A stretch of DNA of 14,469 bases. Source: an uncultured euryarchaeote (GTDB lineage: Archaea > Thermoplasmatota > Poseidoniia > Poseidoniales > Poseidoniaceae). The position numbers and the translations under genes were made by a program. The notes under the pieces were generated by a model that was not told the DNA's origin, did no database searches, and saw nothing but the letters and a program-made list of their open reading frames with translations. This document shows, piece after piece, positions 6,998 through 13,593 of the stretch. Each line of letters starts with the position of its first letter. Position 1 is the stretch's first letter. Location of the stretch: assembly GCA_937897365.1 (NCBI GenBank), contig CALCOP010000123.1, positions 1 through 14,469 of the forward strand, written 5' to 3'.

Positions 6998-8002
6998 ATG
7001 AGTGACCGTTTATACGTTGGAATTGACTTGGGGACCTACCAATCGACTATTGCATCAAGTGCTGGCATCAGCCATACAATTGAAACCGTTGTCGGACGAC
7101 CAAAAGACCCGGTCGCTCGAAATTTCCTCGGACGAGATGTGTTGTTCGGTAATGACGCTTTGAAGAACAAACTTGCATGTAACCTCTACCGCCCTATGGC
7201 GGCTGGTGTTGCTCAGGATGATGAGGCAAATTTGGCAGCAGCCAAAGCGTTTGTTTCTCACCTCTTAGAAACGGTTGACCCAGAAGAATTCGATGAAGTG
7301 TTTGGCGTCATTTGCTCTCCAAGCCACGTCTCATTTACTGACAAGTCGAACCTCGTAGCAACTCTACGAGGACAAGTTAACGCCATCATGGTCGTTACAG
7401 AACCGTTTGCAACTGCATTCGGCATTGGTGAAATCGCCAGCTCAATCGTTGTCGATATCGGTGCTGGAACGACTGATATTGCACGAATCTACGGAACATT
7501 CCCTACAGATGAAGATCAAGTCACTATCGAAGAAGCTGGCGACTGGTTGGACGTTGAACTCATGGAACTGATTCGAAAGAAATACACCGGCGCTCAAGTC
7601 ACTAAAGACATGGTCCGCAAGTGGAAAGAAGAAGTCTCCTATGTAGGTGGCGATGACCGCGAAGCAATGGTTGAGCTCTCTGTTGAAGGAAAGAAGCAGG
7701 TTGTTGACATTGGCGACCTTGTCAACCAGGCATGTGAGATGATTATTCCGAAGATTGGAAATGCAATCAAGCGAATTGTTGCTGGTGCAGATCCGGAATA
7801 TCAACCCATCCTACGAAACAACATCATCCTCTCTGGCGGTGGCTCTCTCATCGAGGGAATTGCTGCACGTATGGCTGATGAAATTGCTGATATTGGCGAT
7901 GTTAATGTTTGGTGTGTTGATGACCCAATCAATGCCGTTGCCACCGGTGCTCTTCAACTCGCTGGCGAAATGCCAGACGACATGTTTACTGCAATCAACT
8001 GA
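6998..8002 (+). CDS. MamK/MreB-like actin-family filament ATPase
   Basis: A 334-residue bacterial-type actin. Visible motifs in order: phosphate-1 GIDLGTYQST (8-17), connect-1 VTEPFATAFGIG (133-144), phosphate-2 VVDIGAGTTDIA (151-162), adenosine LSGGGSLIEG (278-287), connect-2 AVATGALQLAG (313-323). Several blocks resemble MamK, the magnetosome-aligning actin, more than rod-shape MreB as I recall them: the VVGxPxD segment near 31-37, the EDQVT..AG..LD block at 172-185, KEEVSYVG at 210-217, and PEYQ..LRN.I before the adenosine motif. It lacks Hsp70's substrate domain. Such proteins polymerise with ATP into filaments that position structures or organise the envelope. No magnetosome genes are present. 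It precedes a coiled-coil gene (94-base gap) and a membrane-protein gene. Assignment to actin is firm; the MamK subgroup is from memory of the alignment. Confidence 0.9.
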   Translation: MSDRLYVGIDLGTYQSTIASSAGISHTIETVVGRPKDPVARNFLGRDVLFGNDALKNKLACNLYRPMAAGVAQDDEANLAAAKAFVSHLLETVDPEEFDEVFGVICSPSHVSFTDKSNLVATLRGQVNAIMVVTEPFATAFGIGEIASSIVVDIGAGTTDIARIYGTFPTDEDQVTIEEAGDWLDVELMELIRKKYTGAQVTKDMVRKWKEEVSYVGGDDREAMVELSVEGKKQVVDIGDLVNQACEMIIPKIGNAIKRIVAGADPEYQPILRNNIILSGGGSLIEGIAARMADEIADIGDVNVWCVDDPINAVATGALQLAGEMPDDMFTAIN

Positions 8003-8026
8003 TTGTGGCGCAACGTCAAAGGGTAG

Positions 8027-8052
8027 AAAACCAGCCTTCTTTGGCTTGTTTT
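8027..8052 (+). terminator. Hairpin between the actin-like and coiled-coil genes
   Basis: AAAACCAGCC pairs with GGCTTGTTTT around the loop TTCTTT: nine base pairs with one C-T mismatch, ending in a run of four T. It lies 25 bases after the actin stop and 45 bases before the coiled-coil start. It could be a weak terminator or processing site that sets the ratio of the two products. The T tract is short, so termination is uncertain. Confidence 0.35.
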
Positions 8053-8096
8053 GATGGCGAAAGTTCAAGTGCAGTTGGGCGGCGATAGCCGCTTGT

Positions 8097-9362
8097 ATGA
8101 CAATCGACTCGACCGGAACGACAGGCATTAACCGAATCCGTGACGCAACCGGTGACGAACGTGCAGCTCTCGAGGGGATGCTCAAAGGCTACCCTGTCGA
8201 ACAATTAGTCGAAGAAGTTCTGATTGCTTGGAATGAGTTAGCGGCACGAAATGAAGAAATGGTTTCGGTCAAGCAAAGACTTCGAGTTTTGGAGTTGGAT
8301 TTGGCCGAGCGAGAAGACATGGTTGCTCCTGAAGTCGCTCGTCTGGCTGAAGCAGATGCAGCACTGCAAGAAAGTGAAGCGAAAATCGTGCACCTCGAAA
8401 GAGTATTAGGAGATACTCGAGAAGAGTTAGCATCTCAACAATCTTCCCTCTCTCATGAGGAAAAAGAAGCAATGGCTACTGAAGTAAGTCAATTGCGCAC
8501 ACTCACTGCACAACAAGATGAGGTCATTGGAGAAATGGAAGGTCGAATTGGCCAGATGGTTGAAGCCCTTGAGCGCGCCGCAGATGCGGGTTTGACCTCA
8601 GTAACTGCTGAAGAAGTCCGAAGTTTGAAAGCACAATTGGATGCTGCAATCACGCAAAATGATGCTGAACAAGCTGCAAATAAAGCACTTGAAGAAGAAC
8701 GTCAAAGACTGCGCGACATTGCTGACCGATTACGAGGATTGCTCGATGCACGAGATGGCCGTCTTGGGGAATTAGAAGAACAACTTGAACGGGTAATGCA
8801 AGGGCCTCGCTCTGTTTCAGCAGAACACGATTACTTGGTCGAGCAGATCGATGAACTCAAACGACGATTGTTAGAACGGAACCGAGAATACGATTCTCTT
8901 CGACGGCGAGAACGGCGTTTGCACAATGATGTCTTTGAGCGAGATGAGCGAATTCAACAAATTACTCTCACTCTAACTGATATGGAATCGGCACTACAAG
9001 ATCGAACTGCAGAACTTCGCGAAATAGAAGGCCAACGTGAAACGATGGTACATGAACTCGACTCTGTTCGACGCGGCGAGAGGACCCGTGAAGTGGTTGG
9101 ACGCGTCTTTGCTGACTCACTTTCCTTGGTGAGAACACATGATGCCCGAGAAGCAAAACGCGACGCTTACAGTAATGCCCCAGATGTTGAGCGCACCCTC
9201 TCCACTCCTGAAACTGGCGATATGGCTACACTCGCCGACGGAGGAAGGGTCAAACTCGACGTAAGTGAAAGTGAGATTGAGAAGGGCGTCGATGTCGATG
9301 AGGCAAGGCCACCATCTCCTGGCGGCTCTGGTGACCCGGTGGTCTTTGAGGACGAAGATTGA
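8097..9362 (+). CDS. Long coiled-coil protein downstream of the actin-like gene
   Basis: A 421-residue protein with no signal peptide or membrane segment. Residues 1-45 look like a small folded head, with ERAALEGMLKGYPVEQLVEEV. From about 45 to 340 the sequence is almost continuous heptad coiled coil, rich in Glu, Arg, Leu, Ala and Gln and poor in Pro and Gly. A likely hinge lies near GPRSVSAEHD (about 238-247). The last 70 residues are disordered and strongly acidic, ending GDPVVFEDED. Length and layout recall cytoskeletal or tethering proteins, but I recognise no named family, and generic SMC-like matches would be compositional. Context suggests a partner of the actin-like filament or a scaffold to the DUF4126 membrane protein that follows one base after its stop. 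This functional link is inference. The start at 8097 is the first in-frame ATG after the hairpin; it lacks a clear ribosome binding site. Confidence 0.85.
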   Translation: MTIDSTGTTGINRIRDATGDERAALEGMLKGYPVEQLVEEVLIAWNELAARNEEMVSVKQRLRVLELDLAEREDMVAPEVARLAEADAALQESEAKIVHLERVLGDTREELASQQSSLSHEEKEAMATEVSQLRTLTAQQDEVIGEMEGRIGQMVEALERAADAGLTSVTAEEVRSLKAQLDAAITQNDAEQAANKALEEERQRLRDIADRLRGLLDARDGRLGELEEQLERVMQGPRSVSAEHDYLVEQIDELKRRLLERNREYDSLRRRERRLHNDVFERDERIQQITLTLTDMESALQDRTAELREIEGQRETMVHELDSVRRGERTREVVGRVFADSLSLVRTHDAREAKRDAYSNAPDVERTLSTPETGDMATLADGGRVKLDVSESEIEKGVDVDEARPPSPGGSGDPVVFEDED

Positions 9363-9363
9363 G

Positions 9364-9957
9364 ATGAGTGGGTTCGCTTTTGCTGATGTCATTATCGCAC
9401 TTTCAATAGGATTGGGGCTCGCTGCTGCAAGTGGGTTTCGAGTATTTCTGCCCCCTATGATTCTCAGCGGCGCAATAAACCTTGATTTGATTGAAGCGGG
9501 ACAATTTGAATATTTAGATGGGTGGATTATTTTCGCAGTTTTAAGTGCTGCAGTAATTGTGGAAGTCGGGGGCTACCTCATTCCATGGATTGACAATCTG
9601 CTCGATATTATTGCCACCCCGGCTGCAGCAGTTGCTGGCGTGTTGATGATGAGTTCAATGCTGGATGATTTTAGTCCAGCGATGCAGTGGAGTATGTCGA
9701 TTGTTGCAGGTGGAGGGGTTGCTGGTACGGTTCAAACTGGAACCGTTGCTGTTCGCGCACTCTCAACAGGAACGACTGGGGGGTTGGCCAACCCGGTGTT
9801 TTCAATCTTTGAAGCAATTTTAGCTGTCTTTATTACAATTGTAGCAATTTTAGCACCGCTTTTCGCCTTGGCGCTTGTCGTCATTGGCCTGGTATACGCA
9901 GTACGGTTTATCCAAGAGAAAAAGGCCAAAAGCATCATTCAAAAGAGTGCGGTTTGA
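9364..9957 (+). CDS. DUF4126 multi-pass membrane protein
   Basis: A 197-residue integral membrane protein. The first helix reads IIALSIGLGLAAASGFRVFL, matching the opening of DUF4126 (small residues, then GxRxFxP). Further hydrophobic helices lie at about 47-67, 76-98, 104-130 and two near 148-187, giving about six in all. A basic cytoplasmic-looking tail ends the protein (RFIQEKKAKSIIQK). Glycine- and alanine-rich stretches such as IVAGGGVAGTVQTG suggest tightly packed helices. Function is unknown for the family; a transporter or a membrane-organising role cannot be separated here. The stop of the coiled-coil gene and this ATG are in the arrangement TGAgATG, so translation is very likely coupled. 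The frame is open upstream to 9265, but that would overlap the preceding gene. The 3' end overlaps the GGGP synthase gene by 19 bases, tail to tail. Confidence 0.88.
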   Translation: MSGFAFADVIIALSIGLGLAAASGFRVFLPPMILSGAINLDLIEAGQFEYLDGWIIFAVLSAAVIVEVGGYLIPWIDNLLDIIATPAAAVAGVLMMSSMLDDFSPAMQWSMSIVAGGGVAGTVQTGTVAVRALSTGTTGGLANPVFSIFEAILAVFITIVAILAPLFALALVVIGLVYAVRFIQEKKAKSIIQKSAV

Positions 9958-10766
9958 TTTTCGAGGGCATGAACAATACCTGAGATTCGGGTACGCAGTT
10001 CTTCTAAATCAGCAGCATCCTCTGTGAGTGTTCCTGTCACAATCCAATCTGCACCTGCATTTGCAGCCAATATCGCTTGTTCAGGAGTACGAATGCCCCC
10101 TCCAACAACAAGTGTGATATCGCTTACAGACCGAGCGCTTTCTATCAATTCAGGATGAACCTGATTTTCTGCACCACTCCCTGCCTCAAGATAGAGAAGT
10201 TTGAAACCGAACATTCGAGCAGTAAGAGCGTATGATCGAACTTCTTCTGTCTGGTCGGGTTGAATCAGTTCTGCTTGTCCCACTTCGCCAACACGCCCGC
10301 CTGGAGCACATACGAGGTATCCAGTGGGGAGAGCTTCGACTCCGAACTTTTCAAGATACGGTGCGCCTCGAACTTGCTCTCCCACCAAAAAGCGGCGAAT
10401 TGATGAATTCATCAGCATCATGAACGTAATGGCGTCGGCGGCAGGAGAAAGAGCGTGGGCGCCTCCAGGAAAAAGAACGACTGGGATTTGCCATTGCTCT
10501 TCTTCAGAATCTGGGTCTTGGCTTGATGCAAAGGCTCGCAACTCAAAGGCTTCTTGGATTGCTTTGCATGTTGCATGAACGATTTCATCTGGGGTATCGG
10601 TTGAACCACCTACAAAGATCATACTGCTTCCACATTCAACAGCAACCATGGCTCTGTTTGCAGCAATATTCGGATCTTGTTTTGCTGGGTCAATAAGCGT
10701 GATATGGCGCGTATATGGTGCTTTTGAAATCACATATTGTAAAGTGGTTAAGTCGGCCCTTCGCAT
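9939..10766 (-). CDS. Geranylgeranylglyceryl phosphate synthase
   Basis: A 275-residue TIM-barrel prenyltransferase of the GGGPS/PcrB family. It joins geranylgeranyl diphosphate to the sn-3 hydroxyl of glycerol-1-phosphate, the first ether bond of archaeal lipids. Visible motifs: ITLIDPAK (22-29), IFVGGSTD (50-57), LFPGGAHALSPAADA (98-112) with FMMLMNS (115-121), GYLVCAPGGRVG (149-160), LYLEAGSGA (191-199), VVGGGIRTPEQA (220-231) and ADWIVTGT (239-246). The phosphate-binding GG motifs and the YLEAGSGA block separate it from other TIM-barrels. A short acidic insertion (about 82-92, QDPDSEEEQ) looks surface-exposed. The start at 10766 is preferred because the fold begins directly after it; in-frame ATGs at 10790 and 10820 are alternatives. 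It is divergent from the ABC exporter. An enzyme of the related heptaprenyl type is unlikely given the archaeal context. Confidence 0.93.
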   Translation of the reverse strand: MRRADLTTLQYVISKAPYTRHITLIDPAKQDPNIAANRAMVAVECGSSMIFVGGSTDTPDEIVHATCKAIQEAFELRAFASSQDPDSEEEQWQIPVVLFPGGAHALSPAADAITFMMLMNSSIRRFLVGEQVRGAPYLEKFGVEALPTGYLVCAPGGRVGEVGQAELIQPDQTEEVRSYALTARMFGFKLLYLEAGSGAENQVHPELIESARSVSDITLVVGGGIRTPEQAILAANAGADWIVTGTLTEDAADLEELRTRISGIVHALENQTALF

Positions 10767-10802
10767 GTTATCCCTACCCCACCGTTTCATGGACACAGCA
10801 TA

Positions 10803-10838
10803 GGCGTTGCGCCGATTCAAGGTCCGAAAGAGACGGAC
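10803..10838. promoter_or_regulatory. Two small inverted repeats in the GGGPS/ABC divergent region
   Basis: GGCG-TTG-CGCC (10803-10813) and GTCCG-AAAGAGA-CGGAC (10822-10838) lie side by side in the 107 bases between two divergent start codons. They could be operator or hairpin elements shared by the two promoters. Stems are only 4 and 5 pairs, so chance is a real possibility. I see no convincing TATA box in this gap. Confidence 0.25.
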
Positions 10839-10873
10839 ATAGGGTTCTCATACTTCCTCAAAGTGGTCGAGTT

Positions 10874-12646
10874 ATGTCGGAAGTGGGGCCTTTCAAACGC
10901 CTGCTCAAGTACATGAGTTCACACAGGAGCACGCTGCGATTGGCATCAGCCTGTTCAATAATTAACAAAATATGGGACTTAGCACCACCGTTATTGATTG
11001 GTTTGGCTGTCGATGTTGTTGTTTTGAAAGAGGATTCGTTGCTCGCATCGTTCGGGCTCATCGATCCTTGGCACCAACTTGTTTTCATATCGATTCTCAC
11101 ATTCGCAATATGGGGGCTGGAGTCTTTATTCGAATATTTTTACGGAGTTCTGTGGAGAAATCTTGCGCAAACGGTCCAGCATGAATTGCGGCTCGACACG
11201 TTTAACCATGTTCAACAGCAGGGCATGGGGTGGTTTGATGAACGTCAAAAGGGGGATATTTTGGCAATACTCAATGATGATATCAACCAGCTTGAACGAT
11301 TTCTTGACAAAGGCGCGAATGACCTCTTACAGGTAAGTACGACCGTTCTTATCGTCGGGACTGTTTTTTTGCTGATATCCTGGGAGGTTGCAATTTTCGC
11401 TGTTCTTCCGATACCGATTATTGTATGGGGGTCATTTCGATACCAGCGTAGTCTTGAGCCTCGATATGCGGAGGTAAGGAAATCCGCCGGAGCGATGAAT
11501 GCCTTACTTGAAAACGATTTGTCAGGCATGTCAACAATACAGTCATTTACTGCTGAAGACCGTGAAATGAAACGTGTTGAGGCGTTAAGTAACGAATATA
11601 GAGATGCAAATCGAGAAGCAATACGGCTTTCAGCAGCATTTACGCCCCTCATTCGGATGGCGATATTATGTGGCTTTACTGCAACACTCTTACTCGGTGG
11701 TTGGATGACGCTGGAAAACACCATGGCAGTCGGCGCGTATTCCGTTTTGGTTTTTATGACACAACGGCTTCTATGGCCCCTTACTCGACTTGGTGAAACT
11801 TTTGATTTGTATCAACGAGCAATGGCGTCCTCAACACGAGTTCTTGACGTGCTGATGTCCCCCACAGAAGTTGAACAAGGCGACTTTGAACCGAATGCCG
11901 AAGAAATTGAATCCTCTTCAATTCTCTTCTCAGAGGTAGACTTCTCATATCCTGGAAGGGGGCCGGTATTCTCAAAATTAAATTTAGAATTACGATCAGG
12001 AGAAACTGTTGGTGTCGTCGGTTCTACTGGAGCAGGTAAAACGACATTGATTCGGTTACTTCTGAGATTTGCTGAACCTACCAATGGGTCAATACAGTGG
12101 GTTGGAACGCCTCTAAAAGAGTGGCGCCTTGAACGATTACGCGCTTCAATGGCACTGGTCGACCAACACATCACGCTCTTTCCAACCAGTATACTCGAAA
12201 ATATTCGCTATGGAGACCCGGAAGCGAGCGATGATGCAGTTCATGAAGCTGCCAGACTAGCTGAAGTTTCAGATTTTGTCGAAGATTTGCCCGAACGGTG
12301 GAATACATTGATCGGAGAAGGGGGGCACAGGCTTTCTGGAGGTCAACGACAACGTCTTGCAATTGCAAGAGCGGTTCTCAAAGACGCCCCATTACTCATC
12401 CTTGATGAGGCAACATCGGCTGTCGATAATGAAACGGAAGCAGCTTTACAACGTTCCATAAACAAAATCTCTCAAGACAGGACGGCCGTGATTATCGCCC
12501 ACCGGCTCTCTACTGTTAGGGGCGCAGATAGGATACTTGTTCTTGACCAAGGTAGGATAGTCGAGGATGGTGCGCACGAAGAATTAGTCGAGAAAAACGG
12601 TATCTATTCACGGATGTGGGCTGTCCAAACAGGTCAAAGCGGCTAA
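10874..12646 (+). CDS. ABC exporter half-transporter (MsbA/LmrA-like)
   Basis: A 590-residue type IV (exporter-fold) half-transporter with fused membrane and ATPase domains; it would act as a dimer. Six membrane helices lie in residues about 25-320. The nucleotide-binding domain shows Walker A GSTGAGKTT (383-391, K389), the Q-loop in VDQHITLFP, signature LSGGQ (487-491), Walker B LLILDE (507-512) with catalytic E512, the D-loop SAVD and the switch histidine H543 in IIAHRLST. All catalytic residues are intact, so it should hydrolyse ATP. The substrate cannot be read from sequence; lipids, drugs or peptides are all handled by this family. The start at 10874 gives the usual short cytoplasmic N-terminus; the upstream open frame overlaps GGGP synthase and is not family-like. 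The neighbouring lipid enzyme makes an envelope role plausible, but this is inference. Confidence 0.95.
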   Translation: MSEVGPFKRLLKYMSSHRSTLRLASACSIINKIWDLAPPLLIGLAVDVVVLKEDSLLASFGLIDPWHQLVFISILTFAIWGLESLFEYFYGVLWRNLAQTVQHELRLDTFNHVQQQGMGWFDERQKGDILAILNDDINQLERFLDKGANDLLQVSTTVLIVGTVFLLISWEVAIFAVLPIPIIVWGSFRYQRSLEPRYAEVRKSAGAMNALLENDLSGMSTIQSFTAEDREMKRVEALSNEYRDANREAIRLSAAFTPLIRMAILCGFTATLLLGGWMTLENTMAVGAYSVLVFMTQRLLWPLTRLGETFDLYQRAMASSTRVLDVLMSPTEVEQGDFEPNAEEIESSSILFSEVDFSYPGRGPVFSKLNLELRSGETVGVVGSTGAGKTTLIRLLLRFAEPTNGSIQWVGTPLKEWRLERLRASMALVDQHITLFPTSILENIRYGDPEASDDAVHEAARLAEVSDFVEDLPERWNTLIGEGGHRLSGGQRQRLAIARAVLKDAPLLILDEATSAVDNETEAALQRSINKISQDRTAVIIAHRLSTVRGADRILVLDQGRIVEDGAHEELVEKNGIYSRMWAVQTGQSG

Positions 12647-12658
12647 TTGCGTTTTAGT

Positions 12659-12668
12659 CCAAATTTGG
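12659..12668. promoter_or_regulatory. Perfect 10-base palindrome upstream of the rhodopsin promoter
   Basis: CCAAATTTGG lies 28 bases upstream of the rhodopsin TATA-like element and 13 bases after the ABC exporter stop. An AT-centred palindrome here could be an operator. Alternatively, with the nearby TTTTGGA (12673-12679), it could form an RNA hairpin ending the ABC transcript. There is no T-rich tail to favour termination. Confidence 0.3.
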
Positions 12669-12695
12669 CAGTTTTGGATGTGGTTATTTACATTG

Positions 12696-12703
12696 TATTA
12701 TAA
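12696..12703 (+). promoter_or_regulatory. TATA-like promoter element of the rhodopsin gene
   Basis: TATTATAA lies 32 bases before the rhodopsin ATG at 12736. With the usual archaeal spacing of about 25 bases to the transcription start, the mRNA leader would be roughly ten bases or fewer. That fits the absence of a Shine-Dalgarno sequence before the ATG. It is one of the strongest TATA-like matches I see in an intergenic gap here, consistent with a highly expressed gene. Confidence 0.5.
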
Positions 12704-12735
12704 GTGGGGAGCGGCGCAGACACTAACTGAGTAAC

Positions 12736-13593
12736 ATGCTAAGTCAGAAATTCTCAAAAACAACGAGCCTGCTTTTAATCGCAACCTTTGCCCTCGCAAT
12801 GGCGGGAACGGTCAGCGCTGCTGAACCGCTCCCTACCGGCGACAATGGACTACCAGAGTTCATCGAAGGTGACACACTGAAGACAATGACCTTCTTCCTC
12901 TTCTTCGTCGGATACATCGCCATGGGCGCTGCTTTCGTCTTTTTCATGAGTGAGCGAGGTAACGTCGCTCCTCAATACCGAACAACAATGACCATTTCGG
13001 CACTGATTGTAGGTATTGCTGCGTTCCACTACTACTACATGCGTGGAGTTTACGCAGATTACGGAACTGTTTCCGTTGAATACCGTTACATGGACTGGAT
13101 TATCACTGTCCCATTGATGGCACTCAAGTTCCCATCACTCATCGGCAAGGATGCAATCACTGACAAGAAAGTCGCTGGACTTGGATTCACTGGAATCTGT
13201 TTCACTGGCGCTCTTATCATGATTGGATTCGGATACGCAGGAGAAGCTGATTTGATGAACCCTGTTGCTGCTCTTCTACTCGGTGGAATGGGATGGGCAA
13301 TGATCATTGTCGCTACTGGAACTCCTTGGACTTCTGGACTAGGCGTAGACAACAGCAAGATATCTGAAGAATTAATGTGGAGCGCTAATGCTCTACGCTG
13401 GTTCATAGTCGTCGGCTGGGTCATCTACCCAATCGGTTACCTATTCAGTCCTGAAGTCGCATTTATTGAAAGGGACAACGGCGCTGAAATAATGGCTGTT
13501 GCTTACAACGTTGCGGACATCATCAACAAGATCGGATTCGGTATTGTAGCATGGATGGGTGCAAAGAAAGCAACCGAAGCCATGAACGCTTGA
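12736..13593 (+). CDS. Proteorhodopsin-type light-driven proton pump
   Basis: A 285-residue microbial rhodopsin: a signal peptide (about 1-29, SLLLIATFALAMAG to cleavage near VSA-AEP), then seven membrane helices. By alignment with green proteorhodopsin, His98 (FHYYYMRGVY) matches H75 and Asp120 (YRYMDWIITVPL) matches the proton acceptor D97. Thr124 matches T101, Met128 the tuning site L105 (green-absorbing type rather than Gln for blue), and Lys265 (DIINKIGFG) is the retinal Schiff-base lysine. The proton-donor site, Glu108 in proteorhodopsin, is Lys131. A lysine donor is known in Exiguobacterium sibiricum rhodopsin, so outward proton pumping is still likely. Phenylalanine is almost always TTC and glycine often GGA, suggesting high expression. 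No retinal-synthesis gene is nearby. The stop codon directly abuts the stop of the opposing gene. Confidence 0.97.
   Translation: MLSQKFSKTTSLLLIATFALAMAGTVSAAEPLPTGDNGLPEFIEGDTLKTMTFFLFFVGYIAMGAAFVFFMSERGNVAPQYRTTMTISALIVGIAAFHYYYMRGVYADYGTVSVEYRYMDWIITVPLMALKFPSLIGKDAITDKKVAGLGFTGICFTGALIMIGFGYAGEADLMNPVAALLLGGMGWAMIIVATGTPWTSGLGVDNSKISEELMWSANALRWFIVVGWVIYPIGYLFSPEVAFIERDNGAEIMAVAYNVADIINKIGFGIVAWMGAKKATEAMNA

Noticed and set aside
6998..8002. Link of the MamK-like gene to true magnetosomes
   Set aside because: No other magnetosome gene is present in the window, so only the actin family is claimed, not magnetotaxis.
8054..8131. A 25-codon open frame (begins MAKVQVQLGG) between the actin-like and coiled-coil genes
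   Set aside because: It overlaps the start of the coiled-coil gene in another frame, has no ribosome binding site and no recognisable product; most likely chance.
9265..9363. Upstream extension of the DUF4126 protein
   Set aside because: It lies inside the coiled-coil gene in another frame and is basic and unlike the family; the ATG one base after the stop is the natural start.
10715..10873. N-terminal extension of the ABC exporter
   Set aside because: It overlaps the start of GGGP synthase on the opposite strand and is not like exporter N-termini; the ATG at 10874 gives a standard length.
11245..11724. Long antisense open frame within the ABC exporter
   Set aside because: Its translation is low-complexity Ser/Arg-rich sequence without motifs, explained by the complement of the exporter's codons.
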